Of a stretch of 64,000 nucleotides of DNA, positions 42,501-51,035 are shown in pieces (positions within the stretch are counted from its first letter, which is position 1; each line of letters opens with the position of its first letter). The stretch is from Piezodorus guildinii (Eukaryota; Arthropoda; Insecta; Hemiptera; Pentatomidae). The position numbers were made by a program, and so were the translations under genes. Location of the stretch: contig CM041292.1 of the NCBI GenBank assembly GCA_023052935.1, positions 38,384,639 to 38,448,638 on the forward strand. The letters are read 5' to 3'. Below the pieces are notes generated by a model, which ran no database searches, was not told the DNA's origin, and was given only the letters and a program-made list of their open reading frames with translations.

Positions 42501-44422
42501 TACAAATCGGTTATAGATACTCTTGATAAAGGGGATAAAGCTTATAAACGAATATACTCATTTAGAAATCAAGCTTTGATGAAATCTGATAAAGATAATA
42601 GAATGAAAATGGTTGTTCCACGGGATAATTTAAAGGAAATCGTCATCCTTATTCATAAGAGCTTTCATCACGTACAAAGTGAAGAGTTGTCAAGGCTTTT
42701 AAAAAATATAACCTATCCTTATATGTTATACATCCCAAAGTGTGTCACTAAAGTTATGAGCGAGTGTGCAATGTGTATAGAAGAAAAGAAAAAAATAATG
42801 ATCCATTAACTGATCAAAAATCTGAAAGAAAACCAGAGAAAAAAAATAATAGGTCAATGAAAGACAAAGATAGAGATAGGGGTAGGGATAGGAGAAACTC
42901 TGCTGATAGATATAAGAGAGTTTCGAAAGATAGAAGATCATCTTCATCATCGAAAGGGAGACGAGACCCACTTAGAAGTGGGAGAGAAAAAGATAGAAAA
43001 GACTCCAGTACAAGTGATGGAAGGCCGTCAGGCTATGAGAAGGCCACCAAAGTAAGGAATCCTGGTGTATCATCAATTTCAAAATCCAACAAATCAACTT
43101 TGGATAATCAAGAAGAAAAATCCATTCCTCTAGTTGATGACAAGTCCTCTGAACTGCTTCATGGATTAAATGATAAAGCCTTAGAGTTTAAACCTATTTC
43201 TGACAGTGTTATTAATGTTTCTGTTGACAGAAGCATTCCTGACGGAGTTGACCAAGAATCACTGTCAGGCTTTGATAAACAGGATTACAAAAGTGCTTCA
43301 ACCTGCTGTGATGTCAGTCAAAATGATTCAGAGGAAAAAGAACATGACCCTGTAATAGAATCCTCAAATCTTTCAAAATCTGATATGGAATCCTCTGATT
43401 TGTTATGAAATCGGAAACGGAATCTAATATTGTAACAAAGCCTGAAACAGAACCTTCTATTATTGTTACAAACTCCAAAATGGAGCCTTCTAGTACAGTT
43501 TTAAAGCCGAAATTGAATCTTCTAATACAGTTACAGAATCCAAACAGGAATCTTCTACTGAAGTTATGAAGCCAAAAATGGAATCCTATGATACAGTTGC
43601 AAAAACTGAAATGGAATCCTCTGATCCATCTACAATACCTGAAATAGAAACGTCTAAGATTTCTAAAATACCTGTAATAGATTCTTCCAATGCAGCTACA
43701 AAATCTGTAATGGAATCATCTGATACAGTTAATAAAACTGAAATGGAGTCTACTGATATGGTTTCTAATACTGAAATGGAAGTCAACTAGTACGGCTAAT
43801 AGAACTGAAATCAAATCTACTGATCAAGCAGCCGACCCAAAAACTAATAAAGAATCAGTCAATATTATTTCTGGATCGTCTGATAAATTAAAAGCGGATA
43901 CGGTGGATAAAAAATCAGAAACCAAATGAGAGATTTTCTGATAAAGTTACTGTAGTGAATAATCAAAGTACTAGTCTTGGTGAGGAATCAAAAGAAAATA
44001 AATTTAGGGAAGAGAAAACTACCTCACAAGATGAAAACGTTAATGACTCTGATAGCAAAGCTGTTCCTAAATTAGATTTCAAAGGAAGAGTGAGGCAGGT
44101 TCAATTGTCTAGCAATTCATGCAAAAATGTGATAAAAGCGCTTGAGTCAAAAGAGGAAGCTGCTGACCCATCATACCTAATTAAAGGTGGTATGCTTTGT
44201 AAGAAAGACACTACTGGAAACACTATAGAAGTCAAAATAGTGGTGCCCTGTGACGAGTTAGAAAAAATTGTAAGTATCGTTCATACCATGTCAGCTGTTC
44301 ATACCCCTCCTGCGAAAGTGGTGGCATTTTTTTCAAAACATTTTACTCAGGTTGAAAATTTGGACTTGCAAGTTAATGAAATCGTTGGAAACTGTTCATA
44401 TTGTAAATTAAAATTTAGTTAA
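24592..44422 (+). CDS. RS-rich, proline-rich protein with tandem integrase-type H2C2 zinc-binding modules
   Basis: Five exons: 24592-25483, 32517-32631, 37801-38472, 40480-40540, 40906-44422. All splice with matching phases and encode roughly 1,750 residues. Exon 1 is acidic then becomes an RS domain (RRHRRSRSRSRERKHHRRRS). Exons 2-3 are Pro/Asn/Tyr-rich and end in another RS/Lys block. Exon 5 holds more low-complexity sequence, then two H2C2-like modules. The first (42600-42790) reads VVPRDNLKEIVILIHKSFHH ... VMSECAMCIEEKK. The second, at the C-terminus, reads VVPCDELEKIVSIVHTMSAVH ... GNCSYCKLKF. Each has the H-H-C-C spacing and lead-in of retroviral/gypsy integrase zinc-binding domains, but no integrase core follows. 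RS domains suggest a nuclear RNA-processing role (inferred). Seven frame changes are needed (about 24890-24905, 25101-25123, 42785-42800, 43400, 43515, 43782, 43925). Between them the frame is long and open, and stop codons occur only at these breaks. Confidence 0.75.
26866..26915 (+). repeat. Degenerate Penelope/hammerhead-like motif
   Basis: CCCTGATGATGAACAAGTGT is followed by GTCTAAACATTGGC. It has the hammerhead CTGATGA core and a possible GAACA / TGTCT stem, but the second core box is TAAAC where an active hammerhead needs GAAAC. It is therefore a decayed relative of the motifs at 36609 and 37360. Confidence 0.4.
27230..28087 (+). mobile_element. Helentron/HINE-like element, near full-length
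   Basis: 5' end TCTGGTGCGGGCAACACGAC with the subterminal block GACTTTCAATTACC. 3' end GTAAGTGAAAGT at 28076-28087, directly after TTTTCACGATCGCAAAATA. Length about 858 bp. The 3' hairpin seen in other copies is partly lost. It lies in intron 1 of the RS/H2C2 gene. Confidence 0.6.
29880..30203. mobile_element. Family A MITE, degenerate
   Basis: The left part has CTAAAAGGTACTAAGTACAC and TTTAATTTCATTCC. The right part has TTAATGAGAGACTTAAGTC, CTGTAAAATTTCTTAAAATG and GATATTGTACCTTTTGGTAA, matching the ends of the long copy. The boundaries are approximate. Confidence 0.5.
30896..31138 (-). mobile_element. SINE-2 copy with head and body
   Basis: Reverse complement starts GAGTCACCTGTGATATAGTA (A-box-like) and contains the B-box-like GGTTTAAACCAGAC. 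It then runs through CCTAGGATTTT, the TCAGGTACTTGTAGTAGG variant of the family body, and AATTTAGGAGCCCC at the 3' side. Mutated but recognisable across its length. Confidence 0.7.
31165..31460 (-). mobile_element. Helentron/HINE-like fragment
   Basis: Internal family sequence in reverse orientation: TAAAAGTTCGGCTTGAGCTC, GGGCTTCAGTATAATGTAGA, ATTCTGATATGGCTTGAACG. Both ends are missing and it is strongly diverged. Confidence 0.45.
32045..32174 (-). mobile_element. Jockey-like LINE 3' end, 5'-truncated
   Basis: A poly-T run (poly-A tail on the minus strand) is followed by TTTACAACTGTATTACAATA and ACTACCCAGTGGTAGCACTT, which match the 3' end of the LINE at 36066. The 8-bp target duplication AGTATAAA lies at 32037-32044 and 32175-32182. 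Confidence 0.75.
32183..32300 (-). mobile_element. Helentron/HINE-like fragment
   Basis: TTTCATATTTTAGGAGCTGT, GCCTACCTGAAGTCACTTGA and ATGCATTTTGCACCTTTTTA repeat the family interior, closely matching 33030-33130. Confidence 0.6.
32916..33560 (-). mobile_element. Helentron/HINE-like element, 5'-truncated
   Basis: The plus strand starts ACTTTCGCTTACCTCTCTAT and AAATATATAGTAAGGGAAAG (the family 3' hairpin), then the family interior to about 33560. The TCTGGTGCGG end is missing. Confidence 0.6.
33643..34533 (-). mobile_element. Helentron/HINE-like element, full length (891 bp)
   Basis: The left edge ACTTTCACTTACCTATATAT folds on TATATAGTAAGGGAAAGT. The right edge GGTAAGTGAAAGTCATGTAT is followed by TGCGCCCACCAGA. 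The GTGTGTGTGTCTGTGTG stretch near 33774 is the family's internal CA/GT microsatellite. It has the same 891-bp length as the copy at 60933. Confidence 0.7.
34985..35975. mobile_element. Foldback (near-palindromic) element
   Basis: The two halves are inverted copies around about 35450. For example GAACCAGAGATATTAAATAA at about 35375 pairs with TTATTTAATATCTCTGGTTC at about 35520, and CACCGATTTTGATAAAATT near 35040 pairs with AATTTCATCAAAATCGGTG near 35915. The arms are each about 470 bp with several percent divergence and short indels. No reading frame. Confidence 0.75.
36609..36647 (-). ncRNA. Hammerhead-ribozyme-like motif, left arm
   Basis: Read on the minus strand: GCC, CTGATGA, an AGGCC...GGCC hairpin with an inner ACA/TGT pairing, GAAAC, GTC, GGC. 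It is identical to the motif in the right arm. Core boxes CTGATGA and GAAA and the cleavage triplet GTC are intact, and stem I would be GCC/GGC. Stem III is only the self-complementary ACGT, which fits the minimal hammerheads of Penelope-like elements that work as dimers. Confidence 0.55.
37360..37398 (+). ncRNA. Hammerhead-ribozyme-like motif, right arm
   Basis: CTGATGA at 37363-37369, stem II GGCC (37371-37374) with GGCC (37384-37387), GAAAC at 37388-37392, cleavage triplet GTC at 37393-37395, and GGC 37396-37398 pairing with GCC 37360-37362. Every core position visible by eye is intact. Activity has not been shown. Confidence 0.55.
38573..38777 (-). mobile_element. SINE-1 copy (tRNA-derived)
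   Basis: The minus-strand head AGGGCGGGGTAGCCGAGTGG followed by GTTAGCACGCATTG looks like a Ser/Leu-type tRNA. GAGTTCGAGTCTCGGTACC is the B box. The 3' part holds CTGGTCCGAGAAACCCCCG and CTTCAAAGGCTAGGTAGG. It is the best-preserved SINE-1 in the window, and lies in intron 3 of the RS/H2C2 gene. Confidence 0.75.
38778..40479. other. Third intron of the RS/H2C2 gene (part)
   Basis: Apart from the SINE-2 at 39327-39597, nothing is recognised. It ends with a T-run and TTTTCAG at 40479. Confidence 0.65.
39327..39597 (+). mobile_element. SINE-2 copy (tRNA-derived), near complete
   Basis: GATCACCTGTAGCAGTGTGG, then the A-box-like GTGGCTAGCATAACAGCC and the B-box-like CGGGTTCAAAACCGCAGG. The body is CCTAGGATTTT, CTTTGGAGGGAACG, TCAGGTACTCGTTAAAGATC and AACCTGGATAGACAAAATTT. 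The tail is GACATTAAATAAACAAACA. One of the two fullest copies (the other is at 57324). Confidence 0.8.
43566..43790 (+). repeat. Degenerate Glu/Ser/Thr repeats in the RS/H2C2 protein
   Basis: Successive units of about 14 residues around MESSDTV-KTE (for example KPKMESYDTVAKTE, MESSDPSTIPE, MESSDTVNKTEMES). The surrounding DNA from about 43380 to 43930 shows the same repeat out of frame. Unequal slippage in such a tract is a natural source of the frame changes seen here. Confidence 0.75.
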
Positions 44423-44770
44423 AAATTGTAACTAATAATATTGTAAATTTTTTTATTAATTTTATCTGTATGATAACTAAAGTATGCATGTTTGTATAAA
44501 GTTTCAGTTGTGAATTAAAGTTATTTATGTAAAATTTATATTATGGGCTACACAGTGCTTTACCATTCATTTTATGTTGATCTCTTATTATTTAAGGTAA
44601 TTTTGATGAAATACCTGTATTGAAAATACAGAAAAAGAATGGTTTGTTTAATGTTATTAAATCAAAGATGTATGATTATGGGTTCATTTTCATACCTAGA
44701 TATTGTATTTTTCATGAAATACATATTTGTATTTGTTAAATGGACTTTTAATAAATTCTTTTATACTTAA
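44423..44770 (+). terminator. 3' UTR and polyadenylation signal of the RS/H2C2 gene
   Basis: AATAAA at 44750-44755, about 330 bases after the stop at 44420-44422. An AATTAAAG variant near 44513 is an alternative. Confidence 0.45.
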
Positions 44771-46945
44771 TAATGTTGTTATTCCCTTTTTCCATGTTTC
44801 CTGCTATTAATGTTACACATACAAGTTGATTTGTTTTTACTTAGTTTAAATTGGTAACAATTTGATTTACATTTAATATTTTTTATGATTTGATTTGATG
44901 TGCCCTATTAGATAAATATTTTGAATTCTATGGCTGAATTTGATTCTTTTCATTTTCCATTAATAGTTTTAGAAAACCTAAATGGCAAATAATTATTTAA
45001 TTTTGTTAGTTTTTATCAAAACTTAACAATCTTATTCGTTCTGCTCTTTCTATATTGCTGATTATTCTACTAGCACCAAATTGTCACCAGTTAAATGCTC
45101 TGCTGGTTGGCTTTGTTTTAAAAAATCTGTGGCAACACAAAAGAGGACAAATCCAGAAATTTAAACTATTGGAGATTGTTCGCCACATTGGTCATCTCCA
45201 ATTACTGCAAAGTGAATTTTTATCATTACAAGCCATGTTGGATTCAGAATTAATAGATGTCAAATAGTATGGCTAAGAAATTTATTAAAGAAGACCAACT
45301 AATTACCACTTCTCAACCTGATGATCAAAGAAATAACTTGGCTTGTACGATGAATTACCTGGGCTAACACAAGAGATAAAATGAGAGTGTGGTTCTGAAC
45401 TCCATTTTCAGCCAAAACAGTTGAATTTTGCTGTCCGTTGGAAAAAGTGCTGGTACTCAGCTGATGACTAGGCATAGCTTCCAGAAGGGTAATTGTTGGG
45501 AAAAGATCTTCACCCATCTCTACAGGATACTACTGATACTGGTTACACCCTAATCAAATATTACACTTTTGAGTCTCTTTGGGAATGACATCTTATTGTT
45601 TGAGCAGTTACTTCTTAAGGTCCGAAACTGTATTAACATCTCATTATCTTGTAAACAAACGGTATCTAGTAAACTTAAATTTTATCTGTGGTTATATTTT
45701 AAACTTTTAAAATAGTTGTTGTATCAAGGAAAAACCTCTCAGATGGTTAAAAAGTCCAAAACACTCATAAAAATAAATGTAACTACTTTTCAAAAATAAT
45801 TTAATTCCCAAGGAGAGATTTAATTGTGCCTAAACAGTTTAAAGAAACAATTCTTAGATTTCTTGTTTTAGACCATTATGAGATCTGGTCTCATCACTTA
45901 ATTTTTTTCTATTTTCTTTAGAAGTCATCTTTCCAATGCTGAATTTGGGTAAATCAAAAGTTGCATTAAATAATCTTGTTGGCATACACATTTTGTAATT
46001 GTATTCAGGCATTAGAAAATTATAAGAAGATTAATGTCAATGACTCATCTGCGAACAAGTACTGTAAAAGAAAGTTTCATGACGAATAGTTTCTGTTCAA
46101 CAAAAATTTGAAACTGGAAAGTGTAAAAAAGTAACTTAAAAACTCAAACAGACTAAAACTGAAATTCATAGTTGTAATATTCATTAGGCTCGTATTCATA
46201 GTAATTTTCTGTTGTCTTCTCGAGAAAAAAATAAGCAAAGTATTACTGAAGAAGCAACATAATGTATTTTTGTTAGTTTTAATTTATTTACATCGTATGA
46301 TCTTTAAATTTTGCAATGAATTCTGAATAAAATAGAGTGCACTATAGATTTTGAATAATAAAAAAATGGATTGTATAAACTATAAATCCCTATTCCAAAC
46401 CTGAACATTTTTTATTCAGTCCAAAAGAATCTTTTTTTTATTATGATTTATTAATCTATAATGTCCTAATTTTTCAGAAAAATTTGAAGATTTTGTCAAT
46501 TCAAGGAAATTAAAATTTACATATAAAATTAAATGATATGTTTGTTTTAATATTCTTAGAAAAAGATGACATAATTAAGGTAAGCTGTTGCTTCTGCAGT
46601 GATACTTTGCTTATTTTTATCACAATAATTGGTTTACTAAAAATTGCCTGTTAGTGTTTGAATTTGTATGAATTTGGAGTTAGTACGGAGTTAGCATTTA
46701 TAAAAATCTGAAGTGAAGGCTGCAGTAGTGGAGGAGTTATTGCTTGATATTTGAGGTAAGAACTATTATAACATTTTAAGAATTGATATTAAGATATTTT
46801 GAGTTTTATTATAAATAAACAAATGAGAACTATTCTCAAAATGTCAAATTTTCAATTTTATGTAAATTATTTCCAAAACATAAAATTTTAAATTCTTTTG
46901 ATACTTTTTATCCAGATAATTAAAAGAAAAAATAATTTAATCACT
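44771..46945. other. Intergenic AT-rich DNA
   Basis: No supported gene. Short frames at 45055-45267 (plus) and 45299-45517 (minus) lack motifs and start or splice context. Confidence 0.6.
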
Positions 46946-47115
46946 TCATGCTGCTGTGGCTAATTGTATGATGCTGCAGTGGAGTTCTAAATTTTGCCAA
47001 TCCAGGTTTAATAAGGTTCTTTAACGAGTACCTGACATTGCACAGACTCGGGACCACCATTTTATGTCTCCCCGATGAACGGCATAACAATGGATAGATT
47101 TTCAGAACTGACCCT
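46946..47115 (-). mobile_element. SINE-2 copy, 5'-truncated
   Basis: The plus strand shows the body in reverse: GCTGCTGTGGCTAATTG, AATTTTGCCAATCCAGGTTT, TTTAACGAGTACCTGACATT, GACTCGGGACCACCATTTTA, GATGAACGGCATAACAATGG. Confidence 0.75.
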
Positions 47116-49317
47116 CTATCGATTTATAATTGTCAATCCATTTGTTTATTTATATTTAAAATTGTTAATATTTTAGATACTATTAAGATTATCAAAGGTG
47201 GGTAATACCTTATTATTTTAAGTATCTTCATCATTTGATTGACATAGTAATGTATCATTTAACTATGAAAGAATGATTTCTGTGATTATTATTTTAAAGG
47301 GGTATTTTTAATAATATACTTTAAAATGTTTTAGGTTTATTTATCTTGGTTGGAAAAGAAATTCTTAAATCAAAGCTTGTTTATTATTATAAGTACCAAG
47401 CCGAGATATGGATTGATATTGAAGACAAGAAAATGTCATTATATGTGTAAATGATAACTAAAATAAGTGATCTGATATTTTTTTGTTTTGGCTAATGTTT
47501 AATTTAAATTCATTTTTGTATTTCTTTCTACATCTCCACCTGAGAAATAGTCAAGCGATCCTCCTTTACATTGATCTTTATGGTTTCGGAAATATGAATA
47601 TTCATCTCGTCTGATGTTAAATTAATCCATTAGTATTAATATCCACATATTAATATATCCATGATAAAGCATACAGAGAGTAGAAATATTTTATATTTCA
47701 GCCTGTTAAAAATTGTACAATTCTTATTATGCGGTGGTAATTAGAAACACCTCATTTATTATACACCTTCCCAGATTTGAATAATATGGTCCTGCTGAAT
47801 AAGTTAACATGTGACAAATACAAAATCTGTTATTTGTTCAGAAAATCAATTTTTTTTTTATTTTTTATATAGATTATGATCGATATGTATATATGATATA
47901 ACCTTTATGTGTTTTAATTTTAGATGCATTGATGTTGCAGAATGTGAAGATCAGTATGAATAACCTTGTAACAAAATTACATTTTTTATTATACAGTGGA
48001 CTTAACTAGTTATATAAAATAGATTAAACATTCTTATATAAAGAAAATGTTTTATATTTTTGGATTACACATACTTCAATGCTGAAAATGAAACTTCTTG
48101 AAGGATTATTAATTGATGAAAAAAGTCTCGATATTATTATAAGCTCATGATGGAAGAATTAAGGGAAAAAAATAAATAAATAAAGGAAAATGGAAAGAAA
48201 AGATTACAGAAAAAAGATTTTCATACTTGAAAAGTTTGCAGAAATCGAAATATGAGGTTACATCAAGATGAAGTGAAATATAGTTGAAAAGAGAAGAGAC
48301 AACGAACTTTTTCATTGCAAGAATTGATGAATTTAAGCTTGTACTCTCGGAGCTTATTTTGAAAAAAGGATCCATGTTTTAAGAAGCACCTAATTATGAC
48401 CAGCTGCTGAACACTTAAATTCTCAACTCTGCATTCCGAATGCCGTTGATATGATCAGGCATTTTGTCAGGCTACAAGATCATCACTGCCTCTGCGGCTG
48501 CTACCTGTTTTTAATATATATCTGCATTATAAAGCTGTTGCCTTTAAAAGGTATATTTAAAAAATTACTATTTTTGTACAATAAGAATTAGTATTATCAT
48601 TTAGTTTTTTTTTTTTTTTGAGATTTGTAATATTATCAATAAAATAACATTGATACTACAAAATGGAATTTTTCTCCCATTATATTTAATATAAGTCTTA
48701 TGAATGTGTATAACACTATTGTTCATCATTAGGTCTGTTTTACCTTTTTATGTGTTTTCATTGTTTGATTTTGATACAAAATTAGTTGTATTAATATATT
48801 CATTTTTTTTGTTTTGTTTTTTTTGTTAGTTATACTTAAAATGTATCTCAATGGTTGTTTTTTTCTCTGTTGCAGGAGGTCTCATTTACAGACGAAGTGG
48901 TCTCCATGTAATTAGTTAATTTGAGGGTAAATCAATTATAAAGGCTGTGAAAACAAATAAATATAACGTTTTTTTTTAAACTTTTCTTATAAGGTTTATT
49001 TTTAATATAAAAAATGATGTAATCATAATTTTAAGAAATCTCGGTATAAGTAGGTATTATTCATTTAATTAAAAAATCTTTAGGGAATGGGATAGTTCAA
49101 TGGATAGGGTGCTAGACTACTGATCACCTTGTTTCTGTAATTCATCACTTCATCAAATTAATCAGCTGCTTAGTTAGAGTTTTAGGACTGCAAGAAATGC
49201 ATTTTAGTAATAAGTATGGTACAACCAATTTTTAAAAATATTTCTAGATGTATGTTCATGAGGTAGTCAATCATGCATCTGGCTCCTGGACTATAACTAA
49301 GGATTGCCTTGAACTAA
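47116..49317. other. Intergenic AT-rich DNA
   Basis: No gene recognised. A short tRNA-like A-box sequence (TAGTTCAATGGATAGGGTGC) at about 49092-49111 may be the head of another decayed SINE. Confidence 0.5.
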
Positions 49318-49416
49318 GGATACCTCTAAAAAATCCTAGGGCCATCTGCAAGGTTTGACCCCTTGACCTTGGGTATAGGAGGCTATTATGCTAGCCACTA
49401 TACCACAGGTGACCCC
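49318..49416 (-). mobile_element. SINE-2 head fragment
   Basis: Reverse complement reads GGGGTCACCTGTGGTATAGT, then GGCTAGCATAATAGCCTCC and a B-box-like GGGGTCAAACCTTGC, followed by CCTAGGATTTT. Only the tRNA-like head and the start of the body are present. Confidence 0.7.
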
Positions 49417-50220
49417 TTGCAAAAATTATGTTAATACCATTTTCATTTCATTTTTCAATTGAACAAGTTTTTATTTGTAATGAAAAAGTTATAATTTTGA
49501 ATGAATAAGGTTACTTTTGATTTGGAAAATAATTAATTTGACTTGGAAAAGGTGGAAATCGACATGGAAACGGTTGAATTTGAATTGAATAACCTGTTAT
49601 GATAAGTAGTTTACAAAAATATTTATTGTTTTATTAATTATTTATTTTAACCTTTATTTATTTTAATAAGGGGCTCCCCTTATCTAGTTGTTCATAAACT
49701 ATCCCTAACCATCCAAAAACGTTCTTCCTCACCATCACCTGAAATGAAGTTATTTCTTCCAGGCAGTTCTGCATCATAGGATTATATTAATAGAATAAGT
49801 TTAATTAAGTGATTTCAATGAAATAAAAATAATATACAATGTTTCCCACAATTATTTAAACATTAACAGTATGAAGAATGTGAACTGCATTAGTTTTGAG
49901 AAAAAGATATGTAATTCTAGCAATACCTTCCTTTTCTGTAATTAACTTTTTTATTGAAGTTTTTGTTTAAAATTTGCATTATGTCTTAGAAATGGTAATT
50001 AAAATTATGAAATTTATAAAAACTCGAAAGTGTATATTGTTTGTGCCTTCTAGATCAGCGATCACCAGAATCTTGAAGGCTACCACTACACAGAGAGTCT
50101 ACTAGGTGAGCTCCTATTTGGATTTAGTCATCATAAAAATTGGACTCATGATATTTTTGTACCTCCCTGCCCAAGCTGCCTAGGCCAATAGACAGGATTT
50201 GGCAAGCCTGCACATTTGCA
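49417..50220. other. Intergenic AT-rich DNA
   Basis: Nothing recognised except the start of LINE-like sequence towards the right end. Confidence 0.55.
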
Positions 50221-50790
50221 ACAAACTTGAGATAGGGGGAAAAAAATAGATCTCGGAATATACTAACAAATATAGTCCGAATATATTCTTTAACTGTTGG
50301 TGCATGAAGTGTGGTATGTTAAGTTATGTTACTGACAAAGAATAACATGAGGTATTATTGAATCTCAACAAAACCCTGATCAGGCCAGTTAATAATTATG
50401 GGTGAAGGCTGGATAATGAATAAGATGACTTCTGACGGGTTTGAGATGAGAGTGCTCTGAGAAATTTTTGTGGAGTGCTTGAGAACAGGGTGTGGGAAAG
50501 TAGGAAGAATAGGAGTTGTACGATGTATATAATAGTGACCAGTCTCTGTCAAATTTCATCAGAATTAGTAGACTGAAATGTTGTGGCTATGCCAACCGAA
50601 TGACTGAAGACCGACAGGTAAAAAAAAAGTTTGCCACTAAAGCTAAGGGCTACCAAGAGCCCAATGGACGGAGAAGGTTGAAAACAGCATGTGATGGGCT
50701 GGCATCTCTGGTGGAGAACAGAGCCTTATGGTAACAGATGTTGAAGCAGGTCAAGGACCACTTCGGTGTGTAGTGCCAGAAAAAGAAGAA
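50221..50790 (+). pseudogene. LINE 3' remnant
   Basis: The plus-strand translation gives RVWESRKNRSC or its frame neighbour ENRVWERRKN, then YDVYNSDQSL, IRISRLKCCGYANRMTEDRQ and NGRRRLKTACDGLASLVENR. This follows the LINE C-terminal pattern (RRxNxELYxLY, IKxxRLRWxGHVxRM, GRPxxRWxDxV) in a decayed form. Frameshifted and without a clear tail. Confidence 0.6.
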
Positions 50791-50979
50791 TTATTGAATC
50801 CTCTGATGGCAGAATCGATCGGACACTACTAATGGAGTGACCTACAGAAATGTTTCTGTCCCTGACAATTTCTACTTTAGTGATTTGCACAATGTATTCC
50901 ATTAGCTGATGTAGTATTAAGCTGCTATGTTAATAGATCAATGAATAGAAAATATCATCATATTTAATGATAACACAGT

Positions 50980-50985
50980 TTTATT
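50980..50985 (-). terminator. Candidate polyadenylation signal of the 51036-56328 gene
   Basis: TTTATT on the plus strand (AATAAA on the minus strand), about 50 bases after the stop codon at 51036-51038. Confidence 0.45.
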
Positions 50986-51035
50986 TGTATGTACTTATTT
51001 TGTTTCACAATCGCTTAAGAATGAGCCATCCCGGT

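Noticed and set aside
43586..43786. Minus-strand 66-residue frame
   Set aside because: Antisense shadow of the ESSDTV repeat region.
47925..47962. Short exon with a Cys-rich EGF-like look (CIDVAECEDQYE)
   Set aside because: Only 13 codons after a possible acceptor, with no neighbouring EGF exon on the plus strand.
48875..48911. Possible terminal exon after TTGCAG (RSHLQTKWSPCN or GGLIYRRSGLHV)
   Set aside because: Acceptor-like sequence with short frames only; no upstream donor could be matched and no family is recognised.
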